Of a stretch of DNA of 12,160 nt, positions 1-7,789 are shown in pieces. The translations under genes and the position numbers were made by a program. The stretch lies in NCBI GenBank assembly GCA_013044465.1, contig JABEUL010000095.1, forward strand, positions 1 through 12,160. The letters are read 5' to 3'. The first letter of the stretch is position 1. Every line of letters begins with the position of its first letter. Below the pieces are notes generated by a model that was not told where the DNA came from, ran no database searches, and saw only the letters and a list, made by a program, of their open reading frames with translations. The DNA comes from Acidimicrobiales bacterium. Its GTDB lineage: Bacteria; Actinomycetota; Acidimicrobiia; Acidimicrobiales; JABEUL01.

Positions 1-26
1 ATCTGCAGTGGCGTGATTTCAAGCAT

Positions 27-560
27 TCACTTTGGCCCCAGCATTTGGGCAACCTTAGTTACTGTATTCCAATTTCTCGCACTTCCACCTATTTTGGGCC
101 CACTCAACTTAGGAGCCAACTTTGATTGGCCCGCCCCATGTGGAGTATAGAAATATATGGCATCATTCAAATATTCGAGCTTCTCCCCGATTGGTAGATT
201 ATCAGTGAGAGTATGCAGTAATTTGGCATCAAATTTAGGTTTAACGAACACCACAAACAGGCGACTTGGATCTGACTCATGAATCTTGAATGGATTTGAC
301 TTAATAATTTTATTTAGTTGAAGTGAACTCCGAGTGAAAACCATTATGTCCTTGCCGAAATCTTGCTTTATCGCTTCATTTACTAGAACGGCAATTTTGG
401 AAATGTCTTTGTCTGTGTCAAGTACAATATTGCCACTTTGAAGATAAGTTGTAGCCGCACCTAAACCGGCATTTTCAAGGCAAGTCTTCAGCTCCTCCAT
501 ATTCAATTTGTTATGGGAACCTAAATTTATTGCTCGCAAGAATAGGGCAACTTTGCTCAT
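27..560 (-). CDS. DUF1697 family protein
   Basis: The 177-residue product matches the DUF1697 family: an N-terminal FLRAINLG segment (residues 7-14), a following amphipathic helix and the family hallmark YLQSGNIVLDTD around residues 39-50. The length is normal for the family, which is small, cytosolic and of unknown biochemical role. The ATG start is preceded on the minus strand by GGGAGAAAT, a good ribosome binding site, so the start is well supported. It is the last gene of a minus-strand group behind the alkyltransferase gene, with a 78-base gap that could hold its own weak promoter. No signal peptide or membrane segment is seen. The family call is confident; function cannot be inferred from sequence or neighbours. 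Confidence 0.9.
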   Translation of the reverse strand: MSKVALFLRAINLGSHNKLNMEELKTCLENAGLGAATTYLQSGNIVLDTDKDISKIAVLVNEAIKQDFGKDIMVFTRSSLQLNKIIKSNPFKIHESDPSRLFVVFVKPKFDAKLLHTLTDNLPIGEKLEYLNDAIYFYTPHGAGQSKLAPKLSGPKIGGSARNWNTVTKVAQMLGPK

Positions 561-617
561 CTATTTCTCCCTTTGTTCACCAAAGAGACCAACTGCAAGA
601 ATCTACCAAACAACTTC

Positions 618-634
618 TAATTTCATTGAAATTA
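618..634. repeat. 17-base AT-rich palindrome after the alkyltransferase gene
   Basis: TAATTTCATTGAAATTA is a perfect inverted repeat with 8-base arms around one central base. It lies a few bases past the stop codon of the alkyltransferase gene and 58 bases upstream of the DUF1697 start. There is no T-run after it in the minus direction, so it is a poor intrinsic terminator. The symmetry would suit a dimeric regulator, but an AT-rich chance palindrome is also possible. Confidence 0.35.
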
Positions 635-638
635 TATT

Positions 639-1202
639 TTAGATGGAACCTTCAAGTTTTAAAAGTCTCAGTTTAGTTTTTGCGCCGCCCCCAGCGGAGA
701 ACTCCCCTAAACCTCCATTGCTTTTAATTACTCGGTGGCATGGCACAATTACAGGAAAAGGATTATTTGAAAGGGCCGTTCCTGTGGCTCTAGATGCTCC
801 GGGATAACCCGCAAATGATGCCAAGTCCCCATAAGTGATTGTTTCACGAGATGGTAGATTCCTAAGAGTTCCCAATACTGCCCTTGAAAAATCGCTAAGT
901 CCATACCAATTCAGATCTATTGGCGAAAAATCTACTGACTTTCCATCAAAATATGAATTGACCAATGATATGGTCCTTTTTGCAATGGCATCTTTTGGAC
1001 TTTGGGCTTTTGCAAATTCAGAACAGCCTACTCTCGAAGACTTTTCCATAACTACTTGTTCTAGAGAATTTGCACCTGGTGTGGGCAGGACCATAGAAAT
1101 TACTCCACCACTGTTCCATGACATGGCGCATCTGCCAAATGAAGTATCAAAGGAGCAAATATGAATTGTCTCAGATTTTCTCTGCATACCTAGCCAATCC
1201 AT
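639..1202 (-). CDS. ogt: Methylated-DNA--protein-cysteine methyltransferase (Ogt type)
   Basis: This suicide repair enzyme moves the alkyl group from O6-alkylguanine in DNA to its own cysteine. The active-site motif VPCHRVI is present about 34 residues from the C-terminus. Before it lie the DNA-binding segment TITYGDLASFAGYPGASRAT, with the arginine that replaces the flipped base, and the conserved SNNPFPVIVP stretch. After it comes GGLGEFSAGGGAKTKLRLL, a variant of the usual G-Y-x-G-G tail. There is no Ada-type zinc or AraC domain, so it is a stand-alone Ogt. Start choice is uncertain: a GTG at 1208, ATG at 1202 and ATG at 1187 are in frame, none with a strong ribosome site. Every choice overlaps the upstream SRPBCC gene by 17-38 bases, suggesting translational coupling. 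Homology to the family starts near the third option. Confidence 0.92.
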   Translation of the reverse strand: MDWLGMQRKSETIHICSFDTSFGRCAMSWNSGGVISMVLPTPGANSLEQVVMEKSSRVGCSEFAKAQSPKDAIAKRTISLVNSYFDGKSVDFSPIDLNWYGLSDFSRAVLGTLRNLPSRETITYGDLASFAGYPGASRATGTALSNNPFPVIVPCHRVIKSNGGLGEFSAGGGAKTKLRLLKLEGSI

Positions 1203-1629
1203 TCGCACATTTTTTAATAAATGGAGTCACCAAGGCTTTTACAATAAGGCCAGATCCTGCAAATCGATCTTCAAAAAACCCTTCCCACTTTATATAAGTC
1301 CCGTTCTCTTGACTCGATAGGCTCACGACACCTCGATGGTTTTTCAAAAGTTTCGCGAACCCTCCACTTAGATAGGTGTAAACAAACTCATTTGGTTCAG
1401 TGAGCGAAATAAGTTTTTCCCTGCTCTTTAGACCCATAAAGGTAAGTTCTTTCACGGAGCCTACAGCGTCAAAATCCTCTGATTTAGGATTCATTGTGGA
1501 ATCAGCGACTCTTTCCACACTTGAAAAAGGTGTCCAATTTGACCATGTCGGAGTGGTTGCGAGAAGCTTAAACACCGTGCCAATGGGTGCAGAACTTTGT
1601 GCCTCTACCAGTAATTCCCTTTTTGCCAC
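1171..1629 (-). CDS. SRPBCC / polyketide cyclase-like protein
   Basis: The 152-residue product has the layout of a START-like SRPBCC domain. It begins with a strand (RELLVEAQSSAPIGTVFKLL), then the common PTWSNWTPF segment near residues 27-35, central strands ending in FVYTYLSGGF, and a long C-terminal helix (KALVTPFIKKCANGLARYAE). Such proteins form a hydrophobic pocket and bind lipids or other small molecules; most members have no known ligand. The start is a GTG with GAGAGGAAG 6-14 bases upstream, a strong ribosome site. Its 3' end overlaps the alkyltransferase gene, so the two are probably co-transcribed. No catalytic residue or ligand can be named from sequence. Confidence 0.8.
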   Translation of the reverse strand: MAKRELLVEAQSSAPIGTVFKLLATTPTWSNWTPFSSVERVADSTMNPKSEDFDAVGSVKELTFMGLKSREKLISLTEPNEFVYTYLSGGFAKLLKNHRGVVSLSSQENGTYIKWEGFFEDRFAGSGLIVKALVTPFIKKCANGLARYAEKI

Positions 1630-1844
1630 AATTCTTCCTCTCTCTACAATGATATTACCAACTATGTTGACATACCCTGAATATAAGCTGGAACACTAAG
1701 TAGCAAGCTCAAAATTTCCAGAGACTAATTAATTGAACGCAATCCAAAGACCAGCTTGTTACAACCTTGCTCGAGGGAATTGCTTTCTCCGTGCAGCAAA
1801 TGCTCCCCGAGACTGGGGATCGCATAGAGATAGGATATTAACTG
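1630..1844. promoter_or_regulatory. Divergent promoter region, SRPBCC gene and yhaO
   Basis: This 215-base gap separates two divergent transcription units and should hold both promoters. For the minus direction, TTCAGG and TAATAT (plus-strand 1676-1681 and 1652-1657) are 18 bases apart, a weak but reasonably placed pair. For the plus direction, TTGAAC at 1733-1738 with TGTTAC 18 bases on is a weak candidate. A canonical TTGACA at 1667-1672 has no good -10 partner. No tRNA, small gene or actinobacterial SOS box (TCGAAC-N4-GTTCGA) was seen. A hairpin near the right end is listed separately. Confidence 0.5.
1801..1824 (+). repeat. Hairpin in the yhaO leader
   Basis: TGCTCCCC pairs with GGGGA and GCA across the loop GAGACT, giving eight base pairs interrupted by a two-base TC bulge. 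It ends about 20 bases before the GTG start of yhaO. There is no T-run, so it is not a standard terminator. It could shape mRNA access or stability, or be chance. Confidence 0.3.
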
Positions 1845-3047
1845 GTGAAATTCATTCACGCAGCTGATCTACATATTGACTCTCCTATGAGGGGGTTAGC
1901 TAGCTATGAGGGCTCGCCGATTGATGAGATAAGAGGGAAGACACGTCTAGCCTTCGTAGAATTAGTTGACTTGGCAATTGTCCGTGAAGTGGATTTTGTC
2001 TTGATTGCGGGAGATATCTTTGACTCAGACTGGAAAGACTACTCGACTGGGATATTTTTCTCTAATCAAATAAATCGATTGGCAGAGGAAAATATAGAAG
2101 TAATCATGATCGCCGGGAATCACGACGCCGTTTCCCAAATAACGAAGAACCTTACATTGCCGCCAAAAGTCTACAAGTTAAGTTCAACAAAGCCTGAGCG
2201 AGTTATTTTGGAGCATTTAGACACTGAGATAATCGGCCAAAGCTTCCACACAAGATCCGTTCCCGACAATCTGGTTTTAGGATATCCTGACGGTGATCCC
2301 TCACTATTTTCCATAGGTCTTTTGCATACCAGCCTAAATGGCAGACCAGGACACGACCCCTACGCACCATGCACCTACACAGATCTAGCTTCCAAGGGCT
2401 ACCAGTACTGGGCATTGGGCCATGTGCACAATCGAGAAGTTGTCAGCGAGGATCCATGGATTGTTTTTCCAGGGAATCTTCAAGGTCGCCATATTCGAGA
2501 AAGTGGATCAAAAGGCATTACCCTGGTAGAGACTAGCGGACACGAAATCCAAAGCGTTGATCACATTGAACTGGGAAGTTTGTATTGGCAATTAGTTTCC
2601 ATCTCCCACAGTTCTACTGGTTTATTAGAAGAAGTGGAGCGCAAGCTAGTTCAGTCAATGAAGCCATCAAAGCTCAACATAATAAGAGTAGAACTAACCC
2701 TTGATCTCAGTTCTTCACTGTCATTAGATCACGAAAATCTTCAGGCCGAGATATATGCCATTGCAAACTCTCTCGATAATATTTGGATTGAGAAAATTAA
2801 ATTCAAGAGCTCTGAACCAAGTCAATTAATTAGCTTTAATGACGAGTTGTTAGATCAGCTAAAAAGTGAATTCTTGAGCATGAGAAGCGATGTCTCTGCA
2901 TATGAATCTATTAGAGAAGAGCATAAACAACTGAGCTCGGTCAGCCGTGAAGTATTTCTCGAACTTACGGAATATCACCAACTGCAAGAAATCATAGATG
3001 AAAGCTTCGAGATTATTTTGGACTTGATAAAAGGGACCGATTCATGA
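1845..3047 (+). CDS. yhaO: YhaO-type DNA repair exonuclease (SbcD/Mre11-like)
   Basis: This is a calcineurin-like metallophosphoesterase of the Mre11/SbcD/YhaO branch, expected to be a metal-dependent nuclease working with the ATPase encoded next. Metal-binding motifs appear in order: AADLHID (Asp8, His10), AGDIFD (Asp57), GNHDAV (residues 91-96), LLHTSLNG (His161) and WALGHVHNRE (GHVH 192-195). The YhaO hallmarks YAPCTYTDLASKGYQYW and PGNLQGRHIRESG, with its GRHIRE element after the catalytic core, separate it from generic phosphoesterases. The C-terminal third is helix-rich and probably contacts the ATPase. The length of 400 residues is typical. It starts with GTG, preceded by a modest TAGGA, and the protein aligns with the family from its first residues. 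Its stop overlaps the ATPase start by four bases (ATGA). Nuclease polarity and substrate cannot be read from sequence. Confidence 0.93.
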   Translation: MKFIHAADLHIDSPMRGLASYEGSPIDEIRGKTRLAFVELVDLAIVREVDFVLIAGDIFDSDWKDYSTGIFFSNQINRLAEENIEVIMIAGNHDAVSQITKNLTLPPKVYKLSSTKPERVILEHLDTEIIGQSFHTRSVPDNLVLGYPDGDPSLFSIGLLHTSLNGRPGHDPYAPCTYTDLASKGYQYWALGHVHNREVVSEDPWIVFPGNLQGRHIRESGSKGITLVETSGHEIQSVDHIELGSLYWQLVSISHSSTGLLEEVERKLVQSMKPSKLNIIRVELTLDLSSSLSLDHENLQAEIYAIANSLDNIWIEKIKFKSSEPSQLISFNDELLDQLKSEFLSMRSDVSAYESIREEHKQLSSVSREVFLELTEYHQLQEIIDESFEIILDLIKGTDS

Positions 3048-6000
3048 AAATTAAGAGCCTCAATCTGACCCACTTCGGCAAATTCAAGTCCTTGACATTA
3101 CCCTTTAGCGAAGAGTCAATCAATATTGTTTTCGGAGAGAATGAAGCAGGGAAATCCACTTGCAGGCATTCCATTAATCGACTCCTCTATGGCTTAGTGA
3201 AAAATGACCCCTTTGACTTTTCATCTATAAATATTCCACTTGACATATCTGGTGAGCTCATAGATGACCACGGCGCTATTTTAAAAGTGTCTCGCCAGAA
3301 AAAACCCGGATCAAGCTTTATGTATGGAGATGGCAATGTAATTAATGAAGCAGAGTGGATGTCGCTTTTACATGGAATTACCTCTCAAGTATATTCAAAT
3401 CTGTTTTCTATTTCTCAGGAAGAGATTTCAACCGGTGGCGCCATGTTATTAGATTCAAAAGGCGATGTAGGCAAAATTTTATATGGTGCGAGAACCGGAA
3501 ATCCACACATTTACGCCGCTATCCAACAACTCCAAGGCGAAGCATCGGAGATATATACTGCTAGGGGAAAAACTCGCAAACTTAATGAGTTATCTAAGAA
3601 CTTGAAGGATCTCCAATCCAAAATAAAGGATTTAAGCGTAATCCCGTCGGAGTATAAGGCACTAATTTCTGATTTAGATAAGTCCCGGGAGGAACTTGCT
3701 GGTCTAGTAGATGAAATTAATAGATTATCTTCTAGGATGTCCCTTTTGGCAAGAGCCCAGGTGGGACTGCCAGTGGTAGCCAAACGAGACAAGCTAATAC
3801 AAGATATAAATGCAATTGAATCCCTTGGTGTTATGCAAGACATTGGTAGGTCCGAGAAGTACTTTATTCAAAGAGACATTCGCGATGGGTCAGAGACCCA
3901 AATTAAAATTATTGGAGATCAGCTCTCGTCTTTGAAGTCGCAACTTGACAAAATTTCAGTTGATCCTGTCATTTTGGAAGTTGGCAATGTAATTGAAGAG
4001 TTAAATGAGGAGCAGGGTGAGTACAAAAAGAATCTCCAGGACCTGCCGGCGAGGCTGAATGAAGCTCAACAACACGAAGCTAATTTAAAGCACAGCTTGG
4101 ACTTTATAGGGCTTTCATGGGATTCGAACTGGCAAGCACTTGTCAAGGATTTACAGATCGGACGATTAGATAGCTTTATTAGCGAAGCTTCCCTTCAAAT
4201 GGCCTCAATCAGAGATGAGGAGGTTGCCATTTCCACGTTGGAGTCCCAACTCGCTTCAATTGACGACCTAGGGGGTGTCGAAATTGACGAAGTTAATTTG
4301 GCCACCCTTGAATCCACATTGGCTCGAGTTCAAAAGGAAGGGGATATTGAATCTCGCATTAGTGAGATTGCGAGCCAAATTAGCACAAATGCCGGGGAAA
4401 TAAACTCTGTTTTGAGTCGAACCAACTGCAAAGTCTTGCCCCACGAACTTTACTTGGCTAATATTCCACGGCTAGACCAAATTCGTGATTCAAAAATAGC
4501 GCTGGAAGCCAGTGAGCAAAATGTATCTGTTGCGGAGCATAGTATTGAGACATTAAACGAGGAGATCACAAATTTCAATATGGATCTATCTGAGCTTATT
4601 GACTCTGGATCTCCCCCTTCTAAGTCTGATTTGCTTCACAAGAGAACTAGACGAGATGAAATTTTAGTTGAGGTATTTTCAAGCTCAATAGATGACACAA
4701 TGCCTCCCAAGTATTCGATTGATGATTTAAGGAACGCAATTGATGAAACAGATGCACTAGCTGACTTACTTTTTGAAAATGCAGCCACTGTCACAAAGAT
4801 TGAGAGCATTAACCGCTCTATTGAAGAAATTAAAGTCGAACTCGGTAAGGTCCACCAAGCACTCACTGAAGCTAAGTCCAAGCAGCAAACTGCACTGCTT
4901 AGTTTTAACTTAATCTGGGATGGTTTGCTGAGTACTCCTCCGGAAGCATCCCATGTTGAAGAAGTCTACTTTTCACTTGACACTGCTTCAAAGAACTCAA
5001 AGTTGTTGAATTTGCAAAACTTGGAGAAATCTCAACTTGAGGATCGACATGCCTCTCTATTATCGGATCTCAAATTGGTTCTTAAATCCATTGGAGCACT
5101 CTTTGACGAGAATTCAACTCTTTCTCTTCTAGCAGATTTCGCTTTGCACCACTTGGAAAAAATAAGAGAAGAACTTTCAACACTCAAGAATAGGCTTGCA
5201 GAAAAAGAACGAATCACCACAGCACTCAAACAAAGGCAAAGCCACCTTCTCCAAACTAGGGAGGCATATGAGCTGTTCAATTCAAATAACCTAAGCTTAC
5301 TGAGCGATTTTGGGTTCCCATCTAATGCGAAGTTAGGCGAGTTAGACAAGACCCTAGGTGAACTAAAGGAGATAAGAAATGAAAATGACAAGTTTGAAGT
5401 GCTGAAAAAAAGAATCGAGGGGATCAATCAGCGTAATGAGGACTACGTAAGAAGAGTTAATGAGCTTGCTTCAAAATGCATCGAACAGTACAATCCTGAA
5501 GAACCAATAATAACGGTAGCTGCTATGTATGCAAAGCTCAAATATGCCACCAGTGCAAGAGATCGTGCTGATGCCCTCAAGGCCTCCGTTGAACAATCTG
5601 AATTAACACTTCGCGAAATTACTATCCACTTTGATGAGGCATACGCCCGAATACAAGAGATACTTAGCTTGGAAAACTGCCAGAATGAAAGTGAATTGGA
5701 AGCTCTCATCAGGAGAAGTGTCCAACTAGAGGAGTTAAAAAATACTTTAGAAGCAATTACTACCCAGTTATACACACAGACAAATACTTCAATAGATCAG
5801 ATAATTCAAGAGTGTGCTTCATTGGTTGGCATCGATATAAGTCATGAACTCCAAGAGCTCAAGGAGAAAAGTGCCGATTTAGATGTTAGGAGGGATGATC
5901 TGGTCAAGCATATCCACGATCTTGAACATCAGATTGATAGTTCTTTGACTCGACAGAGCGCTGCCGATGCTGAACAAGAATTTCAGCTCAAATTAGTTGA

Positions 6001-6496
6001 AGTTCGCAATTACATGGAAAGATACCTTGGTTTGGAGATTGCAAGAGCGGTGCTAGAAAAAGAAGTTGAAAGATTTAGGCGAGAGAACCAGGAACCTCTG
6101 CTTGAGAATGCCGGCAAGTATTTTTCAATTATTACAGATGGCGAGTACTCATCCATTGAAGGCTTCCAATCAGGAAACACCATTGAACTCATGGCAATTT
6201 CAAAGGAAGGGGAGAAAAAGACTCCCGCCATGCTTTCAAGCGGCACAAAAGACCAGCTTTATTTATCCATTCGACTGTCGGCGCTCAGTCGCTTTATCAA
6301 GATCTTTGGGCCCCTTCCAGTCATTGTGGACGATATATTCGTGAATTTTGATGACAAAAGGGCCGCCTTAGCATTTAAAGCTTTGGAGGAACTTGCGAAA
6401 AATACCCAAGTCATCGTCTTTACTCATCATGAAACAACTGTCAACGGTGCTAAGTCAATGCTTAAGGATCACATACCAAATGTGATTCAGATCTAG
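3044..6496 (+). CDS. yhaN: YhaN-type coiled-coil ATPase (SbcC/Rad50-like)
   Basis: This 1150-residue SMC-like ATPase is the expected partner of the YhaO nuclease. The N-terminal half-site holds the P-loop GENEAGKST (residues 31-39) after FGKFKSLTLPF. The C-terminal half-site holds the signature LSSGTKDQLYLSIRL (from residue 1064), Walker B VIVDDIFVNFDD (about 1093-1104) and the switch histidine in FTHHE (about 1126-1130). Between them, roughly residues 170-1010, lie long Glu/Lys/Leu-rich coiled coils. The stretch RRENQEPLLENAGKYFSIIT with the following DGEYSSIE just before the signature is characteristic of YhaN. Only five cysteines are present and none forms a CxxC, so the Rad50/SbcC zinc hook is absent, as usual for YhaN. 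Known family behaviour suggests ATP-driven opening of a nuclease-DNA clamp; the exact substrate is inferred. The gene is translationally coupled to yhaO. Confidence 0.93.
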   Translation: MKIKSLNLTHFGKFKSLTLPFSEESINIVFGENEAGKSTCRHSINRLLYGLVKNDPFDFSSINIPLDISGELIDDHGAILKVSRQKKPGSSFMYGDGNVINEAEWMSLLHGITSQVYSNLFSISQEEISTGGAMLLDSKGDVGKILYGARTGNPHIYAAIQQLQGEASEIYTARGKTRKLNELSKNLKDLQSKIKDLSVIPSEYKALISDLDKSREELAGLVDEINRLSSRMSLLARAQVGLPVVAKRDKLIQDINAIESLGVMQDIGRSEKYFIQRDIRDGSETQIKIIGDQLSSLKSQLDKISVDPVILEVGNVIEELNEEQGEYKKNLQDLPARLNEAQQHEANLKHSLDFIGLSWDSNWQALVKDLQIGRLDSFISEASLQMASIRDEEVAISTLESQLASIDDLGGVEIDEVNLATLESTLARVQKEGDIESRISEIASQISTNAGEINSVLSRTNCKVLPHELYLANIPRLDQIRDSKIALEASEQNVSVAEHSIETLNEEITNFNMDLSELIDSGSPPSKSDLLHKRTRRDEILVEVFSSSIDDTMPPKYSIDDLRNAIDETDALADLLFENAATVTKIESINRSIEEIKVELGKVHQALTEAKSKQQTALLSFNLIWDGLLSTPPEASHVEEVYFSLDTASKNSKLLNLQNLEKSQLEDRHASLLSDLKLVLKSIGALFDENSTLSLLADFALHHLEKIREELSTLKNRLAEKERITTALKQRQSHLLQTREAYELFNSNNLSLLSDFGFPSNAKLGELDKTLGELKEIRNENDKFEVLKKRIEGINQRNEDYVRRVNELASKCIEQYNPEEPIITVAAMYAKLKYATSARDRADALKASVEQSELTLREITIHFDEAYARIQEILSLENCQNESELEALIRRSVQLEELKNTLEAITTQLYTQTNTSIDQIIQECASLVGIDISHELQELKEKSADLDVRRDDLVKHIHDLEHQIDSSLTRQSAADAEQEFQLKLVEVRNYMERYLGLEIARAVLEKEVERFRRENQEPLLENAGKYFSIITDGEYSSIEGFQSGNTIELMAISKEGEKKTPAMLSSGTKDQLYLSIRLSALSRFIKIFGPLPVIVDDIFVNFDDKRAALAFKALEELAKNTQVIVFTHHETTVNGAKSMLKDHIPNVIQI

Positions 6497-6503
6497 TTTT
6501 TAA

Positions 6504-6517
6504 CTTCTGATCAGAAG
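6504..6517. repeat. 14-base palindrome at the convergent gene junction
   Basis: CTTCTGATCAGAAG is a perfect palindrome seven bases past the yhaN stop. It contains the TGA stop of the convergent phosphoesterase gene. TTTA and TAAA flank it with one unpaired base each side. Neither strand has a T-run after the stem, so it fits an intrinsic terminator poorly. It may nevertheless separate the two converging transcripts. Confidence 0.35.
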
Positions 6518-7560
6518 CTAAAGCACCTGTCTTCAAGTTCGCCAAAGGCATAGTCAACGTAGCGCCCGCCATACATTGACCGACAATTTTCACTCCACTT
6601 AAGTGCTTCTTTGGAGGATGCTCTTCGATGGATCTGAAGAAAACCGCCTTCATATATTCGGTATTGGCACCAAGATCCTGGAAAATCCTTGACCGCAGCT
6701 ACTTCGACCCAAGGAACTTCCGCAGTTAAAGAAAATCTTCTGACCCTGTTCCTATGGGTGTGGCCTGCAAAGTAACCACGCAAATTAGCATTGTTGGAAA
6801 AGACATTTACAAGTTTCTCAGAATCGGTTGGATTGATTCCAAAATATGTTTGTGGCCTCACTCTTGAGGCAGGATCCCAGGCATGGTGATGACCAAAAAC
6901 AAGTACTGGATCGTGTGATCTATGGGCAAGTTCGTCTAACCATTCGGCCTGTTCGCTAGTGAAGCGACCGCCAGAACTTCCCGGAAGAGTAGTGTCAATT
7001 AAAGCAACAGTCACACCAGGAAGCACTCTTTCCTGAAAGGGGAGGTCGACTGGAGGATTTCCTGTTGAATAAATTGCGCTATTTTCCTTGGCATCGTGAT
7101 TTCCTCTAACAGCTATCAATTTGTTCTGGAAAATTCCGCCATACATTTTGAAAAAAGAGTCAAACTCTTCTTGTAAACCTGAGGAAGTTAAGTCTCCCTT
7201 TGCCACTACAAGGTCGGGGTTGGACTTCTCAATTTCATTCACAACTGAGAGGCTCATCACCTCTGGGTAAGGTAAATCTCCTTCATTAGATCTCAGTATT
7301 GGGCCCAGATCCAGGCCCCCAATGACTCCGCATTCAATTTCCCCTAAATGGACATCATTGACCGTTGCAATAGTGGCCAGCAACTCACCACCGGGTTTGC
7401 TTAAAGTTCTTACTTCACCTATTCCCACGTCAATTGGGGTATCTGGTTTCAAATCAGAAAAAACTAGGACCTGCGCTTCATTTTCATTTCTAGCTGGCAC
7501 ATGCAGCACTATCTCATCGTCTGCCACTGTAGTGACTTCGATTAACTTTGATGCTGGCAA
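6511..7560 (-). CDS. Calcineurin-like metallophosphoesterase (class III cyclic nucleotide phosphodiesterase-like)
   Basis: The 349-residue protein carries a complete set of calcineurin-like motifs: NDVHLGE (Asp69, His71), KGDLTSSG (Asp123), RGNHDAKE (GNHD 153-156), FGHHHAWD (223-226) and AGHTHRNR (266-269). The order and spacing resemble CpdA/Rv0805-type phosphodiesterases, which cleave cyclic nucleotides or other phosphodiesters; the actual substrate is unknown. About 65 residues before the first motif look beta-rich and end in GELLATIATVNDVH. No signal peptide is seen, suggesting a cytosolic enzyme. The start is a TTG with AAGGAA eight bases upstream; an in-frame stop lies only 30 bases further up, so the start is tightly bounded. 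It begins 16 bases after the carboxylase epsilon-like gene on the same strand, so co-transcription with that operon is likely. Confidence 0.88.
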   Translation of the reverse strand: MPASKLIEVTTVADDEIVLHVPARNENEAQVLVFSDLKPDTPIDVGIGEVRTLSKPGGELLATIATVNDVHLGEIECGVIGGLDLGPILRSNEGDLPYPEVMSLSVVNEIEKSNPDLVVAKGDLTSSGLQEEFDSFFKMYGGIFQNKLIAVRGNHDAKENSAIYSTGNPPVDLPFQERVLPGVTVALIDTTLPGSSGGRFTSEQAEWLDELAHRSHDPVLVFGHHHAWDPASRVRPQTYFGINPTDSEKLVNVFSNNANLRGYFAGHTHRNRVRRFSLTAEVPWVEVAAVKDFPGSWCQYRIYEGGFLQIHRRASSKEALKWSENCRSMYGGRYVDYAFGELEDRCFSF

Positions 7561-7576
7561 TGTCGGTTCCTTTTCC

Positions 7577-7789
7577 CTAGGGTCTGTCTCTTATGGCAGC
7601 AATCGGCTTGTTCCACCATCTGCCTGAAAAGCGCCAGTTACATGACTGACTTGGAACGAATTTTCGCGAACTTTCTTCGCTTCCAACCAAGAGAAGCTCG
7701 GCGGCTGCACTTGCAATTGCTGCAATTACTGCCGGATCGCTAGGAGGAGTGGCACTCCAATCACTGGGTTGGTTTTCAGACATCGTCAT
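7577..7789 (-). CDS. Acyl-CoA carboxylase epsilon-like subunit
   Basis: This 70-residue protein lies directly behind the carboxylase beta-subunit gene and shares a four-base ATGA overlap with it. It has one short hydrophobic helix (DPAVIAAIASAAAELLLVG, about 18-36) and a Trp/Arg-rich C-terminus, NWRFSGRWWNKP (51-62). That shape matches the small epsilon-like proteins that actinobacteria encode next to acyl-CoA carboxylase beta subunits, where they stabilise or activate the alpha-beta complex. These proteins are short and diverge quickly, so the call leans on position as well as on the tail motif. A second ATG two codons in could also be the start. It could instead be an unrelated small protein, but the tight coupling argues for a partner. 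Confidence 0.68.
   Translation of the reverse strand: MTMSENQPSDWSATPPSDPAVIAAIASAAAELLLVGSEESSRKFVPSQSCNWRFSGRWWNKPIAAIRDRP

Noticed and set aside
835..1164. Plus-strand open frame of 109 codons
   Set aside because: It lies wholly opposite the alkyltransferase gene, has no recognisable domain and no ribosome site; it is an antisense shadow.
1667..1672. Perfect TTGACA -35 for yhaO
   Set aside because: No acceptable -10 lies 16-18 bases downstream; the best nearby hexamers are poor.
1400..1699. Plus-strand open frame of 99 codons
   Set aside because: Mostly antisense to the SRPBCC gene; the product resembles no family and the frame runs into the promoter gap.
1630..1844. LexA/SOS box ahead of the repair operon
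   Set aside because: No TCGAAC-N4-GTTCGA-like site is visible; TTGAAC at 1733 has no matching second half.
3044..6496. Classical SbcC/Rad50 identity for the large ATPase
   Set aside because: No CxxC zinc hook, and both the ATPase tail and the partner nuclease carry YhaN/YhaO hallmarks.
6504..6517. Intrinsic terminator at the yhaN/phosphoesterase junction
   Set aside because: A palindrome without a loop and without a T-run on either strand does not meet the usual criteria; kept only as a repeat.
1845..7560. A novel defence island built from the nuclease-ATPase pair and the convergent phosphoesterase
   Set aside because: The phosphoesterase is on the opposite strand and belongs with the carboxylase operon; no mobile, toxin or sensor genes are nearby.
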